From the NCBI GenBank assembly GCA_002497895.1, contig DAFD01000075.1, positions 1 through 14,224 of the forward strand: a stretch of DNA of 14,224 nucleotides, read 5' to 3'. The translations under genes were made by a program, and so were the position numbers. Under the pieces are notes generated by a model. The model had not been told where the DNA came from, made no database searches, and saw nothing but the letters and a program-made list of their open reading frames with translations. This document shows positions 1 to 6,574 of the stretch, in pieces (position 1 is the stretch's first letter; each line of letters starts with the position of its first letter). This DNA comes from Euryarchaeota archaeon UBA175 (GTDB lineage: Archaea; Thermoplasmatota; Poseidoniia; Poseidoniales; Thalassarchaeaceae).

Positions 1-67
1 CTGAGGATAGCATCAGCACGGAGAGGAAAATTCCAACCTGCATCCGACGACGGTTTGGGGCATTCAT
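1..67 (-). CDS. N-terminus of a secreted or membrane protein (partial, runs off left edge)
   Basis: An open frame begins with ATG at 67 and reads leftward to the window edge without a stop. The 22 visible residues start MNAPNRRRMQVGIF and continue into a hydrophobic run (FLSVLMLSS). This is a basic n-region followed by an h-region, so it looks like a signal peptide or a first membrane span. The start is favoured because the other nearby ATG (63) hits a stop within about 16 codons. About 35-40 bp upstream lies a TATA-like box, and just beyond it a 21-bp element shared with the upstream region of the next gene (225-1280). Function cannot be told from this fragment. A second regulator of the same type, or a target co-regulated with it, are both possible. 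Confidence 0.55.
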   Translation of the reverse strand, partial: MNAPNRRRMQVGIFLSVLMLSS

Positions 68-100
68 ACTGTTGATCATCACCAAGGCGTCTCACGCACG

Positions 101-108
101 CTATTAGA
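101..108 (-). promoter_or_regulatory. Possible TATA-like box for the left-edge gene
   Basis: On the minus strand this reads CTAATAG-like, centred about 37 nt before the ATG at 67, so transcription would start roughly 10 nt before the start codon. The flanking bases (CG[CT]ACGC next to TAT[TA]AGA on the plus strand) resemble those around the TATA-like box of the next gene. Assignment rests on position and similarity only. Confidence 0.35.
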
Positions 109-113
109 GAGAT

Positions 114-134
114 GTGGGGTGTCGCGTTTGTCAA
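114..134 (-). repeat. Copy A of a 21-bp upstream element
   Basis: On the plus strand it begins GTGGGGTGTC and ends GTTTGTCAA. It matches copy B at 1316-1336 in 20 of 21 positions (C versus T in the middle). It sits just upstream of the TATA-like box of the left-edge gene, the place where an archaeal activator site or extended BRE would lie. Beyond the copy both loci carry GAAAAT. TGTC occurs twice, 9 bp apart, but there is no clear dyad. A shared transcription-factor site is an inference. Confidence 0.6.
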
Positions 135-224
135 AGTCAGAGAAAATCTGGATTGACCACTTTAGAGTCGATTGTTGAAGGTCAGATAAGCCTCGGTTAG
201 GAGGTGAAATTTAGCGCTGAGAAC

Positions 225-1280
225 TCAGGATGTGGCCGGTGGAATCTGCAATCGTTCCCAGACTCTCTCACCTTCGTTTGTCAGCACTCGACGCGTTCGT
301 AGACCTCGCCTCTCACGGCTGATTAAACCTTGATTCTCCAGCCGCCTCAGATGGTGACTGATGAGTTGCTGGCTCGTCTTGAGTTCAGTGGCGAGTTCGC
401 GCTGGGTTGGGGAGCGAGATTCTGGGGCCTGCTCGGCGATAGAACGGAGTATCATCAAAGCCACGTCTGAGAGTTGATTGACGTCGGCAGGCCGTGGTAG
501 TCGAGATAGCTCGGCATGCCGATTCACTTTTTCGGTGTAATAGCGGAGCAGTCGGCCATCTCTGCGGCACCAAACCTTGCCGTCCTGCTCAAGAATTCGC
601 AAGTGATGCACAGCCTGATGATTGCCTAATTCAAGAGCTCGAATTAGACCAGAAAGGTGGCATCCAGGATGGGCCGTCAAGAAACCGGTGATTCGGCCTC
701 TCTGGTAATTTCCTGCTAGGGTCCCAGGACCCTCTGTCACAGAGAGGTCAGAAAAGCGCCCAAGCGAGGCGGTGACTCGAGCGCGAGTAGGCTCGTCTGC
801 AGTCGTAGCCAAGCCAAGAGTCAGCACCAACGCCCCGATAATTGCAATGAGTGGGGCGACAAAATTCGTCGGCATCGAAATCGATACTCCGACATCTCCA
901 TTTTCACTTCCCGAATCACCAGTCTCGCTACCTTCTCCTCCGTCAATAGAATCTGGAGAAGAACCCGTCATGGATAGAAGAGTCTCAGAATATACGGTCC
1001 AAACCCCTTCTTGATCAGTCGTGAAGGTAACCAGAACCTTGGCCCCGGCAATCGGGTGCAGACTGACTCCTGCAACCGGCTCAACGAAGACTATTTCTTG
1101 GGAAGACAAGTCCTCCAAACACCACAAACCTTGTGAGTTCTTGACCCAAATGGCCTCAGCATTCTGAGTGTGAGAGTCAGCCATCGCTGGCATCGAAAAA
1201 GATGCGATTAGGGCGAAGCAAAGTCCGACGACGAGAGATGCCCGAACTGTCACATCGAAGTGCCCCGAGTCTCCTCCCAT
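225..1280 (-). CDS. Membrane-anchored regulator with two winged-helix domains
   Basis: Probably a one-component signal transducer: a part outside the membrane senses something and DNA-binding domains lie in the cytoplasm. Residues 1-34 look like a signal peptide ending AMA before DS. Residues 35-105 form a mostly beta-like outside domain with a single Cys54. Residues 105-132 are a Gly/Ser/Asp/Glu-rich linker. Residues 139-161 are one hydrophobic span. Two winged helix-turn-helix regions follow, about 195-250 (HQAVHHLRILEQDGKVWCRR) and about 270-345 (TSQQLISHHLRRLENQGLI, then a basic wing RERRGLRTRR). This resembles ArsR/MarR-like membrane regulators common in Thermoplasmatota, as I know the families. 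The start is ATG at 1280, with a TATA-like box centred near -27, so the message may be leaderless. A copy of the 21-bp element lies just upstream, which makes autoregulation possible. The ligand is unknown. Confidence 0.8.
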   Translation of the reverse strand: MGGDSGHFDVTVRASLVVGLCFALIASFSMPAMADSHTQNAEAIWVKNSQGLWCLEDLSSQEIVFVEPVAGVSLHPIAGAKVLVTFTTDQEGVWTVYSETLLSMTGSSPDSIDGGEGSETGDSGSENGDVGVSISMPTNFVAPLIAIIGALVLTLGLATTADEPTRARVTASLGRFSDLSVTEGPGTLAGNYQRGRITGFLTAHPGCHLSGLIRALELGNHQAVHHLRILEQDGKVWCRRDGRLLRYYTEKVNRHAELSRLPRPADVNQLSDVALMILRSIAEQAPESRSPTQRELATELKTSQQLISHHLRRLENQGLISRERRGLRTRRVLTNEGERVWERLQIPPATS

Positions 1281-1303
1281 GATGAAATCAGAGCCTCGTA
1301 CGC

Positions 1304-1310
1304 GGTATAA
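1304..1310 (-). promoter_or_regulatory. TATA-like box of the membrane regulator gene
   Basis: On the minus strand it reads TTATACC, centred about 27 nt upstream of the ATG at 1280. That is the usual archaeal TATA-to-start distance, so transcription would begin at or next to the start codon (leaderless message). There is no Shine-Dalgarno motif before this ATG. The 21-bp shared element begins 6 bp further upstream. Confidence 0.5.
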
Positions 1311-1315
1311 GACGC

Positions 1316-1336
1316 GTGGGGTGTCGTGTTTGTCAA
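1316..1336 (-). repeat. Copy B of the 21-bp upstream element
   Basis: Matches copy A (114-134) in 20 of 21 positions. It lies between the TATA-like box of the regulator gene and the end of the YqaA-like gene. Its distance to the start codon (about 35 bp) is close to that of copy A (about 46 bp). Both copies have the same orientation relative to the gene they precede, which suggests a promoter-linked binding site more than a random repeat. I saw no third copy in the window by eye. Confidence 0.6.
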
Positions 1337-1349
1337 GATTGAAAATAAC

Positions 1350-1949
1350 TCATTCCTCTTCATCGAGGAGGCTATTCCACCAACGAGCCGCTGGGACTAC
1401 AATCGCTAGACCAACGATTGCGGCGAGGCTGAAAGTCATCCAATTTAGTGAATCGAGCATTGTATCGCCATAAATTCCGAGTAGAGCACCAGGAATTCCG
1501 AAGCGTAAACCGCGCCCAAAAATCCCTGCTGCTACGAAGAGTTTCAAATCCATTCTTCCGGCACCAGCAATCCATGCTAGAGCCTTGTATGGAATCGGAG
1601 AGACAGCGGCGATGAAAATACCCGCGACGCCGTATCGCTCAACCAGAATGTTGAGGCGAGCGATGGTGGAATCGGATACTAATCTCTCTAGCACCCATCC
1701 TCCAGCATACATCCCGATGGCATAACCGATCAGTGCTCCGATTACACTGGACATTGTAGCTACGAGGACAATCGTTGCGACGACTACGCCGCTGTCGGCA
1801 TCAAGAATCATGCTCCAGACGAGTGGGTCCGGCGGAACAGGTTGCAGGGCTGCCTCGGTGGCGGAAAGTATAGCCAATCCGAGGTATCCTAGGCCATCGG
1901 CCCACTCGACAGCCGAATCAACAATGTCCTGCGGTACGATGTCCTGCAC
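1350..1949 (-). CDS. YqaA/DedA-like (VTT domain) membrane protein
   Basis: A 199-residue polytopic membrane protein of the SNARE-associated/VTT superfamily, closest in look to the YqaA subgroup. DedA-family proteins are linked to lipid flipping and membrane homeostasis; the role here is inferred from family only. Visible marks are Glu32 followed by PVPPDP (36-42), a glycine-rich segment GALIGYAIGMYAGGW (71-85), SPIPYKALAWIAGAGRM (117-133), and Arg146 in FGRGLRFG. About five hydrophobic stretches can be made out (20-45, 55-82, 106-130, 135-160, 172-192), and the C-terminus is acidic. The start is GTG at 1949, chosen because a strong Shine-Dalgarno (GGAGGAA) lies 6 nt upstream. It is divergent from the Nob1 gene. 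Confidence 0.8.
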   Translation of the reverse strand: MQDIVPQDIVDSAVEWADGLGYLGLAILSATEAALQPVPPDPLVWSMILDADSGVVVATIVLVATMSSVIGALIGYAIGMYAGGWVLERLVSDSTIARLNILVERYGVAGIFIAAVSPIPYKALAWIAGAGRMDLKLFVAAGIFGRGLRFGIPGALLGIYGDTMLDSLNWMTFSLAAIVGLAIVVPAARWWNSLLDEEE

Positions 1950-1955
1950 AGTTGC

Positions 1956-1962
1956 TTCCTCC
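1956..1962 (-). promoter_or_regulatory. Ribosome binding site deciding a GTG start
   Basis: GGAGGAA on the minus strand, 6 nt before GTG at 1949. It supports the GTG as the start of the YqaA-like protein, and it contrasts with the regulator gene, which has no such motif. Confidence 0.6.
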
Positions 1963-2049
1963 GTCCATTTCGGGATGAAGGTTGCCGCCCGCTGCCAAGC
2001 TCCGAGCCGCTACCCCACCCCTGATAGGCCAGCGCGCTCACCCGGCTTT

Positions 2050-2547
2050 GTGACCGGAGCACGCGTCCTCGACACCTCCGCCCTCATCGGTTGGCCATTG
2101 CCCGAACTCTCCGGAGGTTTGGTAGTCGCCGCGCAAGAGGAAGAATTACAGCGAATTTCGCCTGATAGGGCCGCGATTATTGATGGTCTTGGATTGGTAT
2201 TCACTGAGCCGAGCGGAGATTCGCTGGAATCGGCTGCTAAGGCCGCTCGCGAGAGTGGGGATATGAGCGGACTGTCGGGCATCGACCTAGCCTTGGTGGC
2301 ACTAGCCTTCGAAAAGTCGGCAATTCTCGTTACAGATGATTATCGAATGCAAAATATTGCTGCCGCCATTGGAATTGAATGGCAGGCGGTCGGTGAGACT
2401 GGAATTACAGATGTTTGGACTTGGGAGCTCAGGTGCCTTGGTTGTGGTACTGAGCAGCCTACTCCAAATTCACCAAATCAGCGCCGCAGACATTACGGAG
2501 AGTGCCCCGATTGCGGCGCAGCACTACGATTGAAGAAGAAGCGATGA
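2050..2547 (+). CDS. nob1: Nob1-type endonuclease (PIN domain plus zinc ribbon), rRNA maturation
   Basis: Archaeal Nob1 trims the 3' end of 16S rRNA during small-subunit maturation. The frame is open further upstream, but the PIN domain begins RVLDTSALIGW, so GTG at 2050 gives a normal family start and a 165-residue protein. Seen in sequence: PIN acidic residues Asp8, Glu30-32, Asp79 (SGID) and Asp96-Asp97 (VTDDYRMQN). A WTWELRC stretch then leads into a zinc ribbon with Cys129-x2-Cys132 and Cys152-x2-Cys155, and a basic tail (RLKKKR). Domain order and length fit archaeal Nob1 well. It lies divergent from the YqaA-like gene and convergent with tatA (18 bp apart). An ATG at 1975 is an alternative start, but the extra 25 residues are Pro/Arg-rich and do not look like part of the fold. 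Confidence 0.88.
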   Translation: MTGARVLDTSALIGWPLPELSGGLVVAAQEEELQRISPDRAAIIDGLGLVFTEPSGDSLESAAKAARESGDMSGLSGIDLALVALAFEKSAILVTDDYRMQNIAAAIGIEWQAVGETGITDVWTWELRCLGCGTEQPTPNSPNQRRRHYGECPDCGAALRLKKKR

Positions 2548-2565
2548 GATACTCTCAGAGTTTGA

Positions 2566-2790
2566 TTATTCACTCTCATCGGTGTCAGGCTCAGCAGCGA
2601 CCTCTTCAGTAACACCGCCGCGATCCATGTCCGCCTCAGCCGAGGAAGGAGATGTTACCTCGGACATTCCAGCCTGAAATTCTCCCTTTGCTTGACCCAT
2701 ATTTCGGGCGAGTTCGGGAATCCTCTTTGCTCCAAAGAGGAAGATTGCCAGGATGCCGATGATGACTAGTTCAGTCGTGCCAAATGCCAT
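2566..2790 (-). CDS. tatA: Sec-independent translocase subunit TatA
   Basis: A 74-residue TatA/E-family protein that forms the pore-like part of the twin-arginine pathway for folded proteins. The N-terminus MAFGTTELVIIGILAIFLFG is the typical short hydrophobic helix. It is followed by the FGAKRIPELARNMGQAKGEF hinge and amphipathic helix (residues 19-38), with the conserved Phe-Gly. The C-terminal 35 residues are acidic and low in complexity, as usual. No tatC is in the window. The MoaD-like gene lies 74 nt upstream on the same strand; Tat substrates often carry molybdenum cofactor, but a functional link between the two is only suggestive. Confidence 0.92.
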   Translation of the reverse strand: MAFGTTELVIIGILAIFLFGAKRIPELARNMGQAKGEFQAGMSEVTSPSSAEADMDRGGVTEEVAAEPDTDESE

Positions 2791-2864
2791 GTCGCTCGCA
2801 TCGAGGTGTGGCCATCCTCACTCAAAGGCTTCGGCACAGCAGCCACCTAGGCAGCGAATATGCC

Positions 2865-3131
2865 TCAACCACCAGAAACCGGTGGTAGAAATGCCACTTC
2901 TGATGCATCAGCCAAGGGTGCATCCATATCGGGCCCGATTTCATCGTTCACAGCCACGCGCAGGCCACTATCAAGAAGGGGGGTTAGTCGAAATCGGTCC
3001 ATTAGGTCCCGAACGCTCGATCCTTGAAGCAGGGCAACTTCGATCTCGCGTTCGCCCATCTTCTCGGCAAGTGGGCCGAAGAAGAGCATCTTCACCTTAA
3101 TCGCGAGATCAGTCGCGGTATCTTCGGCCAT
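2865..3131 (-). CDS. MoaD/ThiS-family ubiquitin-like sulfur carrier
   Basis: An 88-residue beta-grasp protein ending in Gly-Gly (residues 87-88, PPVSGG). The C-terminal glycine is adenylated by an E1-like enzyme and then turned into a thiocarboxylate or conjugated to lysine. Family marks are KVKMLFFGPLAEKMG (13-27), SSVRDLMDRF, VAVND near 61, and DASEVAFLPPVSGG. The FFGPLAEKMG segment favours MoaD (molybdopterin synthase small subunit) over ThiS. Archaeal relatives also act as SAMPs in tRNA thiolation and protein modification, so the role is open. Start is ATG at 3131. The E1 partner and MoaE are not in this window. Confidence 0.85.
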   Translation of the reverse strand: MAEDTATDLAIKVKMLFFGPLAEKMGEREIEVALLQGSSVRDLMDRFRLTPLLDSGLRVAVNDEIGPDMDAPLADASEVAFLPPVSGG

Positions 3132-3235
3132 GTTGAACCCAAAGTACCGAAGGCAATGAATCCAACCCTTTGCGAGTCAGTTCGCACTTTCGTCGCACGC
3201 AGAATCTAAACGCTTAGCGAGTTGCAATAGAAAAC

Positions 3236-3913
3236 ATGCATGAGGTCAGAGCCGTTGCCTTCGACTGTGATGGAGTACTCGCCAACAATGCTTCATCATG
3301 GCAAAATATCCACGAATATTTCGGTACCGAGAATTCTGAAATGCTCGCCAAGTTCCTTCGCAAGGAAATCACCGACGAGGAGTTCGTCGAGGACGACCTT
3401 CGGATGTGGCGCGAAGTTCAGCCCTTCATTCATCGTGACGAAATCATGCGCTGCTACTCTGGAATCAAATTGATGCCGGGCGCTCGTGAAGTCGTCGGAG
3501 AACTGCAAGCGCGTGGCATCCTTGTTGCCATCGTTTCATCCGGAGTTGACCTTCTCATCGGCTCAATCGCTCAGATGCTTAAGGTCGATGATTGGGCAGC
3601 AAATGGATTCGAATGGGACGACGCGGGCTGGCTCGTTGGCGCTAAGCCAACCGTTGTTGATTCGCACGATAAGGGCTCAATGGTCAAGAAACTTGCTCAA
3701 ATCAACGGAATCGATCCTGCTCACATCGTCTCGGTGGGTGATTCCGGACCGGACCTCTCAATGATGATTCCCGGCTCGCGCTTCGTCGGCTTCAATCCAG
3801 CTTCTGATCGTGGATCCGATGCATTTGTTGCAGCCGAAGTACCCATCGTCGAAGGCAAGGACCTGCGAGACATATGGCTGCCAATCTTCGGAGAGCCTTT
3901 TCCATCCAACTGA
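3236..3913 (+). CDS. HAD-superfamily phosphatase, phosphoserine phosphatase-like (SerB)
   Basis: A 225-residue type IB HAD hydrolase, probably acting on phosphoserine or another small phosphate ester. HAD motifs are complete: motif I FDCDGVLA with nucleophile Asp10 and acid/base Asp12; motif II VSSG (Ser101-Ser102); motif III Lys146 in SHDKGSMV; motif IV VGDSGPDLSM with Asp169 and Asp173. The alpha-helical cap lies at about 20-80. The SHDKG and GDSGPDLSM layout is like SerB, but the substrate is not proven, and other SerB-like HADs (such as MtnX-type) cannot be excluded. Start is ATG at 3236 with no Shine-Dalgarno; an AT-rich AATCTAAACG at about 3203-3212 sits near -29 and may be a TATA box giving a leaderless message. 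It is convergent with DP1 (25 bp gap). Confidence 0.82.
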   Translation: MHEVRAVAFDCDGVLANNASSWQNIHEYFGTENSEMLAKFLRKEITDEEFVEDDLRMWREVQPFIHRDEIMRCYSGIKLMPGAREVVGELQARGILVAIVSSGVDLLIGSIAQMLKVDDWAANGFEWDDAGWLVGAKPTVVDSHDKGSMVKKLAQINGIDPAHIVSVGDSGPDLSMMIPGSRFVGFNPASDRGSDAFVAAEVPIVEGKDLRDIWLPIFGEPFPSN

Positions 3914-3938
3914 TTAGGATTAGATTGCTAAACAACTC

Positions 3939-5579
3939 TCACGCGAACGGAATCGAAGCCGATTCATGCGTATGCAAATTTATCACAGTCAAAATGCAAG
4001 GCTTCGGCTGGAATCCTAACATACGCTGGTAATCTGTCTGATCTTGCCAAGTCGATGAGTGAACCATTGTTGTACCTTTGTGATTACCGACAAAGTGCCC
4101 ATGAACGTGCCCCGTGACGAAAATGTCGGGAATCTGGCGGATTACCATGCGATCTTCCGGCTCAGGCGAGAGAGGGGTCTTGCCGCCCCAAGAAGGAGCG
4201 AGGTGACGCCTCTCGAGCATCGCTCGCATGGCCATCTCGGGTTGTGAGTAAGTCACTGAGCGAAGTCCGGCAACGAAGTCGTCGATACTCTTGCCGTGAT
4301 ACGAGAGGATACGGACACCGTGTAAACTGAAATCACACGGATTTCCAACAAAAACGGTGTCCGAGTAATCCTGCTGAACCTCAGGATCCAACGCAGGTTG
4401 TGGCTCTGCGGGCCGAACTGCATCGTGGTTTCCTGGAAGTATGACCACATCTACCCAGTCGGGGAGGCCTTCGAGGAGGCGGGCGAGTTCGCCATATTGA
4501 GCAAAAAGGTCAGTAATCGCAAGATGGCGCTCTTGACCCGGATAGATTCCAACTCCATCGACCCCATCTCCACTCAGAACGAAATACTTCACAGTCTTTG
4601 CCAGAGGGTCGGTATTGAACCACTGAATCATCTTCTCCCACTGCGGCCCCAGAAAGGTCTTCGAACCCACATGAACGTCTGAAAGGAACGCCGCTGAAAC
4701 GGCTCTATCTGCACTAGCGGTCGCCTTCGAATGCTGCTTCATCGGAGGGAGGTGAATGTTTGATGCCATGAAACGAGGGCTTCTCTCTCCGAGAAGGAAA
4801 TGACCGCTGATTCCAACTACATCATCGTTCATCAGACCGTCCACCGCTGGATGCAAGGGGGCTGTTCCGGTGGGCGGTCTGAGAGAGCACTGAATGTTCT
4901 GAGTCTCGTCTTCAAGGACGAAGCTGAGATTGCCAGAACGAGTCCAGCGCGATTCGGAAGCGAGTCCGACCAGAGTGATTTCGTAATCTTTCGATGTATG
5001 CCGTTGTCTGTTTCTCCACGCCTCAGCAACGCTGACTGGACGGCGTGGCAAGGCACCGCCTGTAATCATTAGATTGCGGATTTGTTTCAGGCGGTCGGAG
5101 AAGAATGAACGTATGTCGGTCATCTTGCCCTCCGTCTTCGATGCGCCAGTGATGTCGAAGTGAATCTCAATCTCTGCATCGACATCGCGAGCTTGCATTG
5201 GGAAGTCTTCCAATCGGTAGTGTTCGAGGCCATGCGGACGAGGTGGAGGTGCGGGTTCGCTTGAGGAGACTGGAGCAATTGTTCGACCGATGACCTCGCC
5301 GGTCTCAGGACGCGCCAACGTGGCTTGGAGAGTTTGGGTAATCGGAGGAGCAAGGGGAGTTGGCGAGCTGGCTTCGATAGTTGCCTCGGTAGTGACGAAT
5401 GCCAGTAACTCGTCGATAACCTGGCCAGTCAGAAGTCTTGTTTCACTGGCGGCTGCGGCCTCGATGAGTGGAGAGAGGCTGGGTAGATCCTCAATCTTGT
5501 TCTTCGCCTCTTGACCCATGACGATGAGGCCTGCAGCAGCAAGAGCACGGCTCCTTTCTGCCCAAGTCTCACCGGTCAT
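3939..5579 (-). CDS. polB: DNA polymerase D small subunit DP1 (3'-5' proofreading exonuclease)
   Basis: DP1 pairs with DP2 to form PolD, the replicative polymerase of most non-Crenarchaeota archaea; DP1 carries the Mre11-like proofreading nuclease. The 546 residues show an N-terminal helical part (1-70), a Pro/Ser/Thr-rich linker (70-115), an OB-fold region (about 198-280, ITLVGLASESRW... SFVLEDE) and a calcineurin-like phosphodiesterase domain (about 295-520). Its metal-binding motifs are all present: SDVHVGS (Asp301, His303), GDGVDGVGIYPGQ (Asp338, Asp341), LPGNHD (383-386), SYHGKS (His428) and GHVHGH (490-495). The nuclease therefore looks active. Start is ATG at 5579; an ATG further up is cut off by a stop. 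This is strong evidence for an archaeal source. The cinA-like gene lies 73 nt upstream on the same strand. Confidence 0.95.
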   Translation of the reverse strand: MTGETWAERSRALAAAGLIVMGQEAKNKIEDLPSLSPLIEAAAASETRLLTGQVIDELLAFVTTEATIEASSPTPLAPPITQTLQATLARPETGEVIGRTIAPVSSSEPAPPPRPHGLEHYRLEDFPMQARDVDAEIEIHFDITGASKTEGKMTDIRSFFSDRLKQIRNLMITGGALPRRPVSVAEAWRNRQRHTSKDYEITLVGLASESRWTRSGNLSFVLEDETQNIQCSLRPPTGTAPLHPAVDGLMNDDVVGISGHFLLGERSPRFMASNIHLPPMKQHSKATASADRAVSAAFLSDVHVGSKTFLGPQWEKMIQWFNTDPLAKTVKYFVLSGDGVDGVGIYPGQERHLAITDLFAQYGELARLLEGLPDWVDVVILPGNHDAVRPAEPQPALDPEVQQDYSDTVFVGNPCDFSLHGVRILSYHGKSIDDFVAGLRSVTYSQPEMAMRAMLERRHLAPSWGGKTPLSPEPEDRMVIRQIPDIFVTGHVHGHFVGNHKGTTMVHSSTWQDQTDYQRMLGFQPKPCILTVINLHTHESASIPFA

Positions 5580-5652
5580 CCGCTGCAGGTCATATCGGAC
5601 CGCTCATGATGATATCGCCCGTTCCGGCTCATAGAGCCGAGTCGAGAGAGGA

Positions 5653-6339
5653 TTACTCATCCCAATCTGTCAATGAGGCAAGATCGACTCTCTTGATCTC
5701 TGCAGCGACTGTCTTGGTCTCATCATCAGCCCAAGACAAACTTCCAACCCATTGCTCGGATTTCGGATCCATGCTCGATGTGTCGACCTGCTGGTCATTC
5801 TCCTCTCGGCTTTCCAACTCCGCTAGACGCGCATCATCGGCATCGACTCTGTCGAGGAGTTCGAGAGTCAAGCGTAGGGCGAAGGAAACGAATGATTTCT
5901 TGTTGTCCAATCGATCGTTCTCACCAAAATCACGGCGGCGAACGAGGAATTGATCACCCGCGGTAACAGCAACGTGAACTAATCCGACCTCCTTTTTCGG
6001 GGTTGCACCACCAGGGCCGGCTATGCCAGTGATAGCGACAGACACCTCAGCATTGGAGCGATGTCGAGCGCCACGCGCCATCTGTAGAGCAACCTGGTGC
6101 GAGACAGCGCCAGCCTCGCCCTTGTCAAAAGCGTTCTTTTCGACGCCCAATTCGCGCATTTTTGCTTCGTTATTGTAGACGACCCAACCTTGGTCAAACC
6201 AATTGGTTGCGCCGGAGATATCAGTGAAGGTGGAAGCGAGCAGTCCACCGGTACAAGACTCAGCAGTAGCAACGCTCCAGCCCCGCTTCCGGAGTCTCCG
6301 GCTCAGCCGCGAAGCGAGCGCGGCAGTCTCTTCGACCAC
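5653..6339 (-). CDS. CinA C-terminal domain (PncC-type) NMN amidohydrolase with acidic tail
   Basis: The CinA C-terminal family deamidates nicotinamide mononucleotide to nicotinic acid mononucleotide in NAD recycling. Residues 5-163 carry the family marks: TAESCTGGLLAS (25-36), YNNEAK (55-60), GAVSHQVALQMARG (77-90), ITGIAGPGG (103-111) and VGLVHVAV. There is no N-terminal MoeA-like domain, so this is the stand-alone form. Residues 164-228 are an extra acidic, Asp/Glu/Ser-rich tail not seen in the usual ~160-residue enzyme. The start is GTG at 6339; an in-frame stop lies a short way upstream and the next Met is well inside the domain. It is followed by the DP1 gene and preceded by tRNA-Val on the same strand. 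The 125 bp before it hold no gene that I can see. Confidence 0.87.
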   Translation of the reverse strand: MVEETAALASRLSRRLRKRGWSVATAESCTGGLLASTFTDISGATNWFDQGWVVYNNEAKMRELGVEKNAFDKGEAGAVSHQVALQMARGARHRSNAEVSVAITGIAGPGGATPKKEVGLVHVAVTAGDQFLVRRRDFGENDRLDNKKSFVSFALRLTLELLDRVDADDARLAELESREENDQQVDTSSMDPKSEQWVGSLSWADDETKTVAAEIKRVDLASLTDWDE

Positions 6340-6464
6340 ATTTGCTCGCTCGCCTTGTCCTTCTTGATTCTTTCACAGGCCCAAAGCCGAGTTTTTCACC
6401 CGATTCTAGAACTGAAATTGAATCGGTCCACAAAATCAAAGATTAGCATCAATTGTGTCCTATT

Positions 6465-6540
6465 TGGTGGGCCCGACCGGAATTGAACCGGTGATCTTCG
6501 CTTTGTAAGAGCGACGTCATAACCCCTAGACCACGGGCCC
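6465..6540 (-). tRNA. tRNA-Val (anticodon UAC) with encoded CCA
   Basis: Reading the minus strand, the acceptor stem GGGCCCG (6534-6540) pairs with CGGGCCC (6469-6475) in all seven positions. The anticodon arm is TCGCT-CTTACAA-AGCGA, so anticodon 34-36 is TAC, which reads GUA valine codons. The T arm is ACCGG-TTCAATT-CCGGT. The discriminator is A at 6468, and CCA is encoded at 6465-6467. The D arm contains TCTAGGGGTTATGA. No intron is visible. The gene sits between the cinA-like gene and the divergent methyltransferase-like gene. An AT-rich patch at about 6567-6577 may hold its promoter. Confidence 0.96.
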
Positions 6541-6574
6541 TGAGACAGAACGCGGGCGCGACGTGTTCAAATGA

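Noticed and set aside
1810..2049. Upstream 80-codon extension of the Nob1 frame
   Set aside because: Overlaps the YqaA-like gene on the other strand and its Shine-Dalgarno, and the Nob1 PIN domain starts only at 2050.
6400..6426. Inverted repeat CCGATTC / GAATCGG with a 13-nt loop downstream of the tRNA
   Set aside because: A 7-bp stem with this loop is expected several times by chance in 14 kb, and no T-run follows; not enough for a terminator call.
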